A stretch of DNA of 64,000 bases, from contig CM061224.1 of assembly GCA_030844895.1 (NCBI GenBank), positions 2,567,591 through 2,631,590 of the forward strand, written 5' to 3'. The stretch comes from Ambrosia x helenae. Taxonomy: Eukaryota > Streptophyta > Magnoliopsida > Asterales > Asteraceae. Both the position numbers and the translations under genes were made by a program. Of this stretch, positions 33,985 to 47,300 are shown in pieces. Below the pieces are notes generated by a model. The model was not told the DNA's origin. It ran no database searches and saw only the letters and a list, made by a program, of their open reading frames with translations. How positions within the stretch are numbered: position 1 is the stretch's first letter; every line of letters begins with the position of its first letter.

Positions 33985-35759
33985 ACGGACATATTCCTTG
34001 TGAAACATGCGGTGTTGGTTGCTTCCACCCCAAAGGAAGGCATCAATCTAGGACCAAATAGCATGGTTCTTTCAACTACATTTTGCATCTTTTACCTATG
34101 GTGTTCAGGAAGAACATGATTTGTAAACTCAGTCACACTCGCACCTTGATCGTTTCAATGGCCATGTTGCGGCTCCATCTTCTTGATGTATTTAATAGTT
34201 TCTGCAGTTTCACTTTTGACCCTCAGGAACATAACCTATGTCAACCTTTAAACTCGTGAATCCAACTTAATGAGTTGACTTTCAAGTATTTTGACTATGT
34301 ATAGTCAACACTCTTAAGGTTTTCGACCTTTGGATTTAGGTTGCGTAATCGGTACCAGTAACTCATATTCTTTAGAAGCACAGATTTTTATGGTTGGCTT
34401 CTGATTTCTGGATTCAGTTATTTGTCAAAGTTGTTTCATTGTGTTTGTTGAATGCAATTTTTAGTCTACTGACTTCATATCTACTCATTGACACATTTAG
34501 TTAAAACAAATGGAAATAATGTTTAAGAACAGAAACTAAAGCTTAATATGTAAAGCTTTGGAGTTATTCACACTAACCACAAGGTTAGTAAGTTCATTTC
34601 TCAGTACCATGAGTCAGCGCGAAGAAAGCTTACCGTGCTATGGACTGTTTAACGTAGTTTTTTCTAAAAGTCGCCACGACCCATGTTATAGAAAATCCTG
34701 ACACAGAGGACTTGTACAAGCACTCATATCCTCTTCCATTGCTTCTGACTACACGTCTCAAAATGCGCAAAAAATGAGATTTTGACTTCTAATTTATAAC
34801 AAGAAACTGCATTGTAGATATGTAATGTGTTGTTAGACTAAGCACCAGAAGCTATTTGTTTTCGGTGCACTAAATTCGTTGATTAAAGCTATCATGTAAC
34901 ATCCCACTTTGATTAAAGCTATCGTTACGTTATAATTAATAAAAGAGTTGCATGTTGAGACTTTATTTTTAATCTAGTATGTGCTATCGTTAGTAACAAA
35001 ATATGTGTGCGCCCGCGTGGGGGGAGGGGGAGTTGCATTATTACTAGTTACAACGGTATTTCACTACCCAAACATGAAAAAAAAAAAAAAAAGCTTTGGA
35101 AAAAATGGAGCAATGCATCATCTTTAATAAAGTAGAAGCAGACGTGCCTACAAAGAAAAAGCTCTGCCAAATAATTCAAAGAATTGAAGAAAATCATAAT
35201 TGTAATTATTGAAACAATAATTCAGAAGGTGGACCCTCCACTAAAGAAGATACTTTCTCGAACAATGACACTCGAGAATTAGACCCCAATCATGGGTTTA
35301 TTGATTGAAGAATTACGTAAGCACTTACGTAATAGAAAGAACAACTGTCCAAGCTTTTATTTTTCTACCTATGTAGGAGATTGTAAATTAGCTATGAATC
35401 ATCGAACCCACTCCCCTAATAATTCTTATCTTAAAAATTTAGTATGTGTAAGTAAACTCCATCTCTTAAGGGGAGATAGAACAGCTATGAAATAAAACTT
35501 TCTTTTCCTGTATATTCTAAATTGTTTATGTTAACCTTGTAAAACCTGGAGCCTTGGATCCATAGAAGAGTACCATTTAGACAGAAAACCGTAGGGAAAT
35601 GTTGGTTGGGTTGGTACCTTAAAGGATCATCTACAATGATGTTAAGGTATAATTTTATTTTATGCTGTTAAATTACATCAAAGTATTTATTTAGTCACTC
35701 CTTAAGCACTAATTAATATACGTTTTTACAAACAAAAATTAATCAAAACTTTTAAATTG
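33985..35759. other. Intergenic, no supported gene
   Basis: AT-rich. The frame at 35292-35495 has no recognised domain. A tract of 15 A lies near 35080. I see no element ends. Confidence 0.55.
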
Positions 35760-36030
35760 TCAACAAATGCGTTCTTCACAACCATTAAAGTTTCCAAGAG
35801 ATATATTCTCCGTAACGACACTGAAATCAAAACTTTCAACTTTTAAGTTGTCAACAAATGCTTTCTTCGCAATTATGAAAGTTTCCAAGAGATATATTCT
35901 CCGTAACAACGCGTCATCTTTTAAGTTATCAACAAATATGTTTCCAAGAGATACATTCTCCGCAACAACTCTTGTCAAAGAATATGTATTTTCAACTTTT
36001 AAGTTGTCAATAAATATATCCGCAAATATG
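35760..36030. repeat. Diverged tandem repeat, three to four units
   Basis: Units of about 60-110 bases share TTTAAGTTGTCAACAAATGC and AGTTTCCAAGAGATATATTC TCCGTAAC. Units start near 35752, 35839, 35922 and 35993 with internal deletions. The minus strand stays open across them (VDNLKVES-like repeats), but nothing suggests a real protein. Confidence 0.7.
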
Positions 36031-36039
36031 GTATTTGGT

Positions 36040-36100
36040 AGTCGCAATTCAGAAAGTGATAGCGGCACAACTTGTTGCCCGTCTACCTACGTAACTTGGC
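36040..36100 (+). pseudogene. Retroposon 3' end, LVARLP family
   Basis: The plus strand reads VAIQKVIAAQLVARLPTY, matching the end of the family at 49861 and 15176. Only about 20 codons remain, 30 bases from the PPR stop codon. Confidence 0.5.
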
Positions 36101-36127
36101 AAAGTTGAAGAAATGAAAAAGACTTAA

Positions 36128-39100
36128 CTAAGCAATATACTCCATGACTTTCATCTGTGAGTAAAGTTGCATAATAACTGTATGAATCTCATCAATTGCT
36201 ATATGAGATACATCTCCTCCCACAAAATACTGCACAGTGTTGTTGATCTCCATCCAACTAAACGCTGTTTGTTTCTTCACTTCCTTTTCCTTCATCAAAC
36301 GTCTCACTCGACTCACATTTCTCCACAAACCAGCTGCAGCGTAAATATTCGACAACATAATGTAAGCCCCTGAGTTTTTAGGATCCAGCTTCATGATTTC
36401 CTGTGCAGCTAATTCAGCTAAATCAATATTTAAGCTAAAACGACACCCTGCAAGAAGCGCGCCCCATATTCCCAAGTCAGCTTCAAATGGCATCTCTTGA
36501 ATCATTTTATAAGCGGTCGCAACTTGACCAGATCGACCCAAGGTATCAATCAAACAAGCATAGTGCTCACACCTGGGTGACACCTTGTAAGTGTTTTTCA
36601 TCGAGTCAAACCAGTATAAACTCTCCTTCACCATACCTACGTCATCGATAAAGTCCATTTTAAAAAGCAGAGGTGGCAAAATGGTCGGATTGGTTAACAG
36701 GTCAAAATGGGTAACTTTATAGGGTTCAAAAGTAGGAGTGCTAAACTGGTCGTGTTCGCGGGTTGGCATTTTGGCATAAAATACCCAACCAATTTATGTT
36801 CTGACATTAAAGTAGGGCACGCCCGGCCCCAAGTAAGCTGCGCCACTGCCCGTGAACCCATGAACACGCCCATTTAGCTAAACGTGTTCGACCCACAACT
36901 GACCCGAACGGCTGAACCCATTTATACTAAACCCATACATGCGAATTACGTGTTAGGTTTGTGTCGTGTCTGAAACTTACACTTTGAATTAAAAGAGTCG
37001 GGTCAAGCTGACTTGCAAACAATTTTGACTTTTATATTACAAAAATGGTCGGGATTATCAGAATCGTAGAACAGATTCATTTGTACCTGCATGACCGCAA
37101 GCTGATAGCAGGCTGAGAAATGTTATCCCATCTGGTTGACTTCCATGCAATTCGATCTTCCTAAAAAAGCAGAGAGCTTTCTCATACAGTCCATGTTGCG
37201 CAAAAGCAGCAATGATTGTGTTCCAAGAGACAATGTCTGGAGTGCAAATATGTTCAAAAGCCGACTCAACCTCCAGAAGACACCCACATTTGCTGTACAA
37301 AGTGATCAAAGCATTGCCAACAGAAACATGTGTGTCAAGCCTATGTTTGAATACAAGTGCATGTGTTTGTTTGCCTTCTGTTAGTGAAGCAAGACCGGAA
37401 CATGCGCCAAGAATTGAAACAAGAGTGTATTGATCTGGTCTTAACCGACTACGTATCATATCTACAAGTAGTCTGAGTGCTTCCTCACCTCTTCCATTTT
37501 GAGCATAACCTATGTGCGAACGAAGAATGCATGTTATAAGAAACACCATACATGACAGATTAACAGAATTCACTACGGCTGTATACGGGCCGGGATAGGG
37601 TGGGCCTGGGCTCATTTATGATAACAAGCTGACATGTTAAGCTCGAGCCAGCTCGTTTATTTATTTATTTTTTAAATAAATTTGTATTTTTCACACTATG
37701 TGTGTGTATATATATAGGGTAGGGTAGGGTTCGGATACAAAGTCCAAAACTCCTAAAAAATTGAGAAATCGATGTAGGCATTGTGTTTAAAATTTTAGGC
37801 CTGATGTTTTGAATTCTTTTGGCATGGTATTATATTAAAAAACACCAAACGTAACCATATAAAACACAATGAAATGTATTTAGGAGTTTTGGACTTGCAG
37901 CCAAGGGCGCAACTCTTAAGGGACGGAGAGGAGCGGCCGACCCCCGAATTTTCGCTCAGAAGTTCCGATTATATAGTATTCGTATATAAATTTTTTGGTA
38001 TATATGGTTTCGACCCCCCGAAACTAGTGATTTACGACCCCCCGATGACTTCCGACCCCCCGAAGTTTCGGGTCAAGCTTCGCCACTGCTTGCAGCCAAC
38101 TCCTAACCTATACATATAATACTTTTAAGTTTTAACATACCCATAATGCAGATATTATAATTTATATAGACTACAATTTGGGTTATAATTTTGTGGCTTT
38201 TTGCTATAATTTATATATAATAAATTTGGGCTTTAATTTAAATGAGCCTACAGGCCAACTAACGAGCAAGGTTATCTTGACTCGGTTCGACTCATCTACA
38301 AACAAGCCAATTTTGAGCGAGCCTTGAGCCGCAAGCTTTTTAAACAACCATAAAGCTCACCCGTATGCACAATAGCATACCTGTTATCATAGCATTATAC
38401 GAAACATCATCTTTATCTCGGATTTGCTCAAACAACACTCTAGCATCTTCCAACTTCCCCTCCTTACAACAACCAGTAATCATCGCCGTCACAGCAACCA
38501 CATTCTTACACGGCATCCGATCAAACATCTCTCTAGCCTCATCAAACCGCTCACTTCCCACATACGCACTAATCATCACCGTCCACGAAACTTCATTCCA
38601 ACTCGGCATTGACTCAAACAACCGCCTAGCTTTATCCACCTCCCCAATCCGCCCATACCCATCAATCATAGCCGTATAAGATATCACATTCCTCCTTGGC
38701 ATCTCCTCAAACACCTTCACCGCTTCCTCAATCCTCCCATACCGAATAAACCCCGCGATCATAACATTACACGACGCTATGTTTCTCTCCGGCATTTCAC
38801 TAAAATACCCAAATGCAGCATCTATGCTCCCACATTCAATACAACCCGCGATCATGGAGTTCCATGACACTATATTTCTCAATGGCATTGAATTGAACAG
38901 TCTCTTGGACTCTTCCATAAGCCCATTTTTCCAATATCCTGTTATGAGTGAGTTCCAGGAAACAATATCTCGTTTAGGCATTTCGTCGAACAGTTGGCGG
39001 GCAAGGTCAATTTTCCCTTGACGAGAGAGGTTGCTGATTTTGATATTTGAATAATATACATCTGGGATTGAAGGATTATATATAATGTTTGTAGAGATGA

Positions 39101-39203
39101 AGCGACTGATAAAGGGATTGGGTGAAAAGATATTTTGAATAACTGTCCGATTAAGGCGCGAAAAAAGCATACGGAAATAGATGCTTTTTATAGTATTGTT
39201 CAA
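36128..39203 (-). CDS. Pentatricopeptide repeat protein, PLS class with E domain (584 aa, 3 exons)
   Basis: Exons on the minus strand are 39203-38381, 37509-37087 and 36636-36128. Both junctions are G/GT...AG/GT and restore MITG-YAQNG and CGHAG-MVKES in frame (1755 nt). The N-terminus is basic and hydroxylated, suggesting an organellar, probably mitochondrial, target peptide. A second ATG (MLFSRLNR) is 11 codons in. P, L and S type repeats follow (LARQLFDEMPKRDIVSWNS, VISYTAMIDGYGRIGEVDKA). The C-terminal E region reads HYACLIDTLGRSGQ, GIWGALLAGCR and SWMEINNTVQYFVGGD. No DYW domain is present. Proteins of this type bind organelle RNA, often at C-to-U editing sites, and recruit a DYW partner. 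Introns hold a hAT MITE (37902-38088) and hAT-like debris (36664-37040). The target RNA is unknown. Confidence 0.93.
36664..37040. mobile_element. hAT-like debris in PPR intron 2
   Basis: AGAGGTGGCAAAATGGTCGG at the start resembles the common TAGAGGTGGCAAA hAT end. 'aagctgcgccactg' at about 36835 is an end of the CAGTGGCG family. The rest is 'gaacccat'/'gggtcaagctg' motifs. The boundaries are not certain. Confidence 0.45.
37902..38088. mobile_element. hAT MITE, CAGTGGCG family, in PPR intron 1 (187 bp)
   Basis: Ends CAAGGGCGCAACTCTT and AAGCTTCGCCACTG. A perfect octamer CTTGCAGC lies at 37894-37901 and 38089-38096. The interior is close to 17899-18074. Confidence 0.92.
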
Positions 39204-39983
39204 AACATAAATAGTAAAGTGTAATCTAAGTTAACACACATAATTACATAAAGTGATTAAGAGACATGTATAAGATTCGCATTCTCTAAATTACAACCAT
39301 AATACACATAAAGTTTAATGTTATAAAGTAGTAAAGTGTAATGTATCTAAAGAATGGATGCATTGTTGCATGTAATTGCATGCATGCATTTATGTCTTTG
39401 TCTGGTCTAGTCTTACTGAAGAAAAGCATGCACCCCTCTGTGTGGTTGGGGTGTAATGCATGTGAACCTCTTTCTTACACACACTTCTTACACACGACAT
39501 AAAACATAAAGAGACAAAACATAAGTTACAAAAGACACCCTTCAAGAATTAAGATGTCGTCCATTTTTAATGAAGAAGCAACATGATGTTGCGGATTTAA
39601 GCATGAATCAGCAAGATGGTATTAGAACACCCTTCTAAGTTACAAAACACCCCCTTGCATTATTTTGAAGCCTACAAAAAAAGCCTATGAATCCGCAAGA
39701 TCATGTTGCGAATTCTTCCCCATCTTTCCTAGTCAGCAAAAGCCTCTCTCCTCTCCCCTCCACATCATCAAATCCGCAGGATCATGTTGCGGATTCACCA
39801 TTTTTGAAAATTCATTGATGACACCCTCCAAATGCACAAAAAAATTACATTGTAGCACTAGTTTGGCAAAAAAATCCTAAAGAATGCATGTTGCATTGTA
39901 AAGGTTAAAAGGAGACTTGTCGCGCATAAAGTTAACAACGATGTCTAAAGTTAACATCAAAGTCTGAAACAACTTCTAAAGTT

Positions 39984-40125
39984 TTTTTTTTGTTTGAAAG
40001 ATTACATCTCCTATACTATTACACCAATAATTATAAATTACAACACACTTACCAAGAATTAAACCTTGGACCTCCTATCTAAAGAGGCATATGTCTCTAC
40101 CAAGTGAGCTAGCCCTACGTTGGCT
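39984..40125 (-). mobile_element. tRNA-derived SINE (about 142 bp)
   Basis: On the minus strand it starts with an A-box-like TAGCTCACTTGGTAGAG and a B-box-like GGTTTAATTC about 40 bases on, and ends in CTTTCAAAC followed by an A run. It is flanked by 16-base near-identical repeats AACAACTTYTAAAGTT (39968-39983 and 40126-40141, one mismatch), the expected LINE-assisted target duplication. Confidence 0.8.
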
Positions 40126-40634
40126 AACAACTTTTAAAGTTAATGTTGTGGTCATAAAGGTGTCTAAAGTTAACGCATGCGTCTAAAGTAGTCATGAGTC
40201 ATGACCTAGATAAAGAGACAATGTCTTTGTGACTTACTGACTTACCAGTAGTTATACAACTACGTATTGATGTGTTATGTTATGATACGTTATTTTATGG
40301 GATGATGTGGCTTACTTGTATGTTATGATTAGCGTTTGTTAAAGTTTATAGTTACATTATTAAACAAGAACACAATCAGCGTAACCGTTTTTTGGTATGC
40401 ATATTAGGTTAAAGTGTAAGAACATTCGTGGGACTCACAGATGCCTTGAGCATCGGATTGAAGGCTATCCTCATCTTGTACACAAACATCCTAGTTTTAT
40501 ATTAACAAGGATGATTGATGGTCGATGGAGAGACTGTTTTGGATATTCGAAAAAAGCCTGTTTAATGGAGTCACAGAGTTCAATGACTACGTTATTTAGC
40601 GCCACATTGGACTTGGTGTGAGTATGGGCACCAT

Positions 40635-40822
40635 CAGTGGCGAAGCTTGGTTTTGGAATCGGCGGGGGCCGAACTCAATTTTTTTGATCGGTAGTGGAAA
40701 ATCGGCGGGGGCCGGACTCAACCCGGACTCAATTTACCTTTGAAAATCGTAAATTTCCACTACTGCGCAAAAAAACAGGGGGGGCCAGGGCCACCCCTGG
40801 CCCCATATATACTTCGCCCTTG
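40635..40822. mobile_element. hAT MITE, CAGTGGCG family, divergent interior (188 bp)
   Basis: Ends CAGTGGCGAAGCTT and TACTTCGCCCTTG. A perfect octamer GGCACCAT lies at 40627-40634 and 40823-40830. The interior ('cggcgggggccg') differs from the other copies, so it is a second subfamily. Confidence 0.88.
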
Positions 40823-41306
40823 GGCACCATCCCACTACACATAGTCTAATATTACTCATTCTCAACAGTTCTGTGCTAAAACAGATATGCGAATCGATAC
40901 TTTTGTATAAACTCCCCTTCTCTGGAATCAATGAACCATTTCAAAAACAAAATCATATATCAAGCATTTCAATTAAGGTCTTATTCCAACATAATAAGTT
41001 TACAAAGAACATAAAACAAATCAAAAGATGTCAAGAGGGAGAATGCAATATCATCTTTTTGGGGTCCATCAATGACAAATTAAAAATCACCCTGCCTACC
41101 TACCCAACCTACTTCACTTTTACAAAACAAAAGCTATAAAAATACAAACTCAATAATAGGACTTCTTTTGTGTATACCTTAACATCACCAAACCTTTACA
41201 CCTGCACCATAACATAAAAACCAATACCTATACGCGCTATCCCAACCCGCCATACCCCCTCCACTCACTCAAAATGAATGTACATATCTGCTCCTAACTT
41301 TTATGC

Positions 41307-44300
41307 CTATAAATTGTCAAACCGAAAACAATGTGAAACCTTTAGGTGCTCCGCAAGTCTCACGACAGCTGTTTGGACGACTTCAGCGCCTGGTGAGACA
41401 GAATCTGGAAGTTGAGGTAGGCACAAGGGTACGTAGTCATCGTTGTCTTCCTTATGTCTAAAAAACGTGAGCAAAGACCGGCAGAATATGAATCTGGAAA
41501 GCAAGAGTCAAATCAAGAATGTTATGTTTGTCGCAGGTCAACATACAAACAATATCAAGATTGGAATCACTAGGGTGGCAAATAACGGGTCAAAACATGC
41601 AATTTTCGGTACAAGTTGTTTTACTCGAGATCAAAATAATTATTGAAAATACGTTGTTTTCGTAATGCAACACCATTTATATAAACTTTAAAAAGTGACC
41701 AATGAAGTGTTTATGGGTCAATCCTACCCTCGGCCTAGCCCATTGCGAGATTACTTAAAAAACAACCCTTTCAACCCGAACCTATTTTGAGGGTATTCGA
41801 CCCACCCATCCACCACCGCAACTAGTTACATTTATAGCATCAAGTGGAAAAAAAGTTACCTGAGAATTATCCGTCTCAACAAAGGTTCAGAGAGAACTTG
41901 CGCCCACACTAGATCTAGGCTGGTTGTAGTACAAAGTATTACTTCCCACTCCGCAAAGGCAGCTGAAACGATGCTCTCGGCATCTTCCATCAAATCCTGA
42001 AAGCAACCAAACATATATGAGAAACCATGTGAATACAACTTCGTTAGATGCCGTTTAATACACAGTCTACGTACCGCTTCATCATCCGAAAATGTGAGGC
42101 CAAATATTTGCCAGCATGCGCGTAATGGAGCAGTCAAGAACAAGGTGAACTGACTTCCGCTTTGTGTTATATCACCACTAGACTGACCCTTGAATGTTGG
42201 TTTCAAAGGTGAAAGAAGCAGGGCAGCCGGTTCCCCCCTTTCTGCACCATGCAAAATCTGCAAGGTATATAAAAGACAACACATAAGCAGCTATACACAA
42301 GGAAAACACATGTCAATCACAAAACATAATCAGCATCTGAGCGCCGTAAATATCACAATTTTTGATAATCCTCAAGTAATACACGGCGCTAATACTAAGG
42401 TCCATTGGGCATTTGCGCTACATAATAGCTAATACATATATTATATAATCTAACACCCCCTCAAGATGGACTGATGGAGCATAGGTATTAATCAGCGTGT
42501 TACACATGTTATAACAATTCGGCTTCTGAGTAAAGCTTTAACGATTTCAAGTTCTGATATGAAGGGTTGTGATTGCATCACTATTCTTTGCTCATCATTT
42601 CTGAATCTCTTAGTCTGTCCAAACAATACTATTGCTAAGCTAAACAGAATTAATGAAAGGTCCAATTGCACATCGCAGCCATAGATTTGAGCATACTACA
42701 ATTTCATATATGTAGGCATAACCTTTGGCAACTAATCGGGCTTTTAACCCAGCAAGAGAACCGTCCTGATTGACTATTACCATGAACACCAGAACAAAAG
42801 ACAGTTGGTTCGATCTCATCAGGATTGAATGTTAAGTCGACAAGTAAAAGATGGCGGTGGCATTGAAAGGACAAAAACAACATAAAAGAACAGGGGCGGT
42901 CAAGCACCATTATGCATGGACAGATGGAAGCGACAAAGGTGTAGAGAAGTGTGGGATTTGGCAGCACACTCGCTGGACACCCTAACCAAGAGATTCTGAT
43001 AACGATGGTGGTGGCAGTGAGATATGGATCACAATCCGCATGACGCGTTCGGGTGGGCAGCGGTATTAGGTTACACCTCTTACTCAAAACAAAACCTTGC
43101 TGTGAAAGACAATATTATATAATGGAAATAATGGAGATAGTAAGGTTCATTGGGCTAGGACATACTCCAACACACACGCCCGCTCGCTCACTAAGTCACG
43201 TCAAGCCTACATGCTACGGTAACCATTGAAAGAAAAGAAGTCGCACAAAAAATATCTACTTTATAAGTTTATAATAACTTATTAACAAGAACCGCTAAAC
43301 AACGATTGAACGACTAATCTTCGATTTTGGGCTAGATAGAAGATAATTCACTTCTTCCGCGACACCATGACAGAAAAAAGTATTGGCTTGTTTATACTTC
43401 CTCAGTTCCTCCATTTGAGAAAAGAAGATAAATCAACTTCTTCAGCAACCGCAAAAACGAGACCAACTTTAGCAAATTACCGACCGATTTTTTTGGTTTT
43501 CCACCAAGTACACTACACAATTCATTATGGCACATATCGCTATCAGTTTTATCACCAGTAAAATTCCTAACTCCTAATCATTCTATAGTAGTATCCTTGG
43601 ACTGATCCTCCAACAGAAGTTTTATTTAGCATAAAAAAACATGGGAGGAAACATGCCATCCTATTATTAGATGGGAAATATTGAATATTATGTGTCCCTA
43701 TTTCTGATTCTCTCACACAAAAATCAAATTAGTCATAAGCTACAAGTATAAAATTGGAACTTACACGTTTCTTAGTTTTGTCCTAGGTAAAGTAAGGTAA
43801 GGTAAGGTGATGAATCCCACTTGTAATATACGTCATTTACAGTTAGAAAATGTACTTAAAATCTATATGATCACAAAGACAACAGTAGTCCACTATAAAC
43901 TATTTGCATGTGCATAATAAAATAAGTACAAGTTTCGACAAACCTGCCTTGAATGAACGGCTATTGTCGCTATCAATGATGAAAAAAGCAGGTCTTCTAG
44001 TAAAAGGGATAAGATCACTAGGGAAAAGGTTGTTAGACCCTGCAGTAAGTAACCAGAGACAAAGTGAGCAATTTCAACATATTTAGCTCACTGTGTCAAA
44101 AAATGAGGTTTCCTACTACCTACCTCCACTTCTTGTTGGCCCTAACCACACACAGCTTTCAGCAGAATGACTGGAGCCTCCCTTGCCATTTGCAATATTT
44201 TCAGGAATATACTTACTGCGTTCATAAACCGTGTTTAGCTTATACGATGTTCTCACGCTTCCAGATATTTGCTTCTGCGGGACACTAGCTTGACCGGAAT

Positions 44301-47300
44301 CTCCTGCAGAGCGCATAAATCAGTACGTGGCTTATTATTGCAATCACAATTTGACTTCAAGCTGGATAATTGGACCCAAGAAGTAACCTGACGCTGCTAT
44401 ATATATAAGCATAACATTATCCGGAGGGAGCTCATCACACATTGCAGCCAATACCTACAGATACCCACAAAATGAAGGATTAACTTAAATTAAATATTCA
44501 GATTACTTTCCATATATATATGACCATAACACTTATATTTTTCAACTCACAGCTAGTAAATGTGTTGCAGATGGGCGATAGAGAATAGCCTTTCTGGGAT
44601 TTGGAGGCAAAGATGGATCGGTCATATCTGCCACTAAATTTATATCAATTAATCCTGAAGTAGCAGACTGATCAGTTGAAGTACCATTCTCATGAGCTTC
44701 AACGAGTTGCTTCTGGTAAAAGGATCCACTTGGTTCCCATTCCAAGCACTGCATCATTCTGAAGGTATCTATAGTAAGTTCTGCAAACTTAACCTGAAAT
44801 ATCCAGAGGGCAACGAGATTAACGGAGATGCATACATCTAAATGACCAGGCAGCTACGAGACTAGGTACCTCATTCCGGTGATAGCTCATCAGCAATGCA
44901 TCTCCCAACTTTAGAACCTTCTTAGCATGGAAACGTGCCACATATGGAAGTGAATTTGGATGTGAATCAAACATAGCACAGTATCGCAAAGGCCTTGTGT
45001 TTGAAAAGGCTGCATCAACTTTCATAAACCGCACCATCTCTTGCATTACCACCCTCCATTCCTTGAAGGTGGCGTCCTGTAAACAGTATGGTTTTCAAAA
45101 TTGTAAACATGGTTCATAAATTTCTAAGCTCCTAACATGATACATTACTCCGTTTTTACATAGTCATAGATTAGACTTTATTAACACAGTCAGCTACAAT
45201 TTGCTTATGCAATGTTATATGATACGGGTTGATATGAAGCATCAGCTGCCAATTCAATTGTGTATAAAACGGTTTTAATACGTCTAAAAAAGAGTACACA
45301 AGTAGCATATCCAAAAAAAATTTCAACAAAATTACAGTACCATACAAGATCTTTAACAAAAAAATTTGTATAATTATGATTATTTGAAAAAGTCAAGCAG
45401 TTGCATAACCACATTAATATGTCAATCTTCAACAAATGCGCTTACAGCTAAACTAGTGAATCTGATTCACTGAATCATGTTCTAAAATCTGAACCCACAC
45501 CATAATGTAGGTTTCACAACAGCATTACCCAACTACCAGTCCCCAAAAATGTAGTTGAAAACCATTCATATATGCCCGAGAAAACATAAAGCTATGCACA
45601 TAACAATCATATCACAGCAGAAAAACACGTAGAATCATCAAAGTCACTAATTTTCTTCAATTTGTTTTAAGAGAAAAGGGAAGTTAAACCCAATTGAGCA
45701 CAGTAAAAAGGCATGTTACTAAACAGAAGTGACAAAACCATAAAACAGTCAAATGGCATCTTACTAAATAGAAGTGACAAAACGACATCCGAAAATTTAG
45801 TGAATGTGTCACTCTTCCTATCCTGCCCTAGTTTAAGAAGCTTATTTCACCGATTGATCTTTTAAAACTCACAATGCTTCAGTTCACATTCTCAACATAA
45901 TCTTGAATCACAACAAATAAAAATAGCATAATTCTAACTTAATGATATCATCATTCCAGAATTAACTGAAACTTCATCCAATTACTTCCAGCAAACTAGT
46001 AGACCACTACTCTCTAAACACTTCTTAAAAGTTATAATTATTAAAGAATTAGCTTTCTAAGTTCCTACAAAAAGGCTACAATTAGTCTATAGAAGCACCT
46101 TCACAAGAAGTATAATATACTGCATTATATCCCAGTCAAACAAAGCTTACCCTAAAAATAAACATCCAACTTGCAAAAAAAAAAAAAAAAAACCCTCAAA
46201 TTAGAACAAGCTAAACAAACAACCACCACTTCGTATCATGATATCATCCCAATCAAACAGAATTACCCTAAAAAACAAACATTCAATTTATAAATAAAAA
46301 AAACTTCAAATTCGGTTCCTATAGAACCCAATTCATCAATATCACATAACCAACTGTACCGGAAACTTGGCTTTACTATCATTAACAAGAGCCTTAAACC
46401 GGTCTAGAACTAACTAGTAGACCTAAACCACCACTCAGACTCTGTAAACGCTTCTTAAATTTTAAAACTATCAATTAAAAGTTAAAACTTCCTACAATTA
46501 CTCCTCCAAAACGAGCTAAACAAACAATAATCGCTTCATATTATCCCAATCCAACAAACCCTAAAAAAATTCAATTTTTAAAGCAAAAAATCCTCAAATT
46601 AAATTCCTATAAAACCTAACTAATCAATTTCATGTAATTCAAATAAAAATAGCACGATTCTATCTTATTAACATCGTCATTCCACAATTAACTCAAACCT
46701 CCTCCAACAAACCACTTCACCACCACTCTCTAAACACTTCTTAAAGTTATAATTCTCTAAACACTCAAATTGTTAATACCATGATTCTAACCTAATCAAT
46801 CAATCAATCAATCATACGCCGTCTAATCACACTTATAGCCAAAACTATCGGTAAGGTCTAACCTAATTAATCAAATTCTCTAAACACTTCTTAAAACTTA
46901 TAATTATCAAACAATTAAAACCTAAAAACAAAAAAACATTAATCCAAATCAAATTCAAACAAAAGCCACATATATAACCAACCAACGAACCAACCGTACC
47001 GGAAATTTCGCTTTACTATCATCAACAAGACCTCTAAACCGGTCCAAAAGCACCTTAACCATCTCCCACCGGTTCAACACAACCGCCACAAGCAAAAACC
47101 TAGCATAAAACCTCAACTCCTTAAACCTAAGCCCTCGATCCTTAACCACCGCCTTATAACCCTCTCCTTCAAAGTATCCTCTATTCAATATCGCCTCATA
47201 AAATATATACGCCTCCAACAAAAACCTCGCCTCACTCGTCCTCATATACTGCGTGAAGTACAGCTGTCCGATTCTCGACGCGATCTCCCCTATCTCCCAT

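Larger units (their letters stand above)
39204..41306. other. Intergenic between PPR and SCAI genes
   Basis: It contains the SINE at 39984-40125 and the hAT MITE at 40635-40822. A motif 'atccgcaagatcatgttgcg' recurs with changes near 39560, 39690 and 39775. No protein-coding region is supported. The frame at 40397-40621 has no recognised domain. Confidence 0.55.

Noticed and set aside
37500..38390. PPR gene seemed broken by transposon insertions
   Set aside because: Both gaps have exact GT-AG limits that restore the frame, so they are introns. The hAT element lies wholly inside one.
41570..41835. hAT element starting TAGGGTGGCAAATAACGGG
   Set aside because: The left end is plausible but no matching right end or octamer was found.
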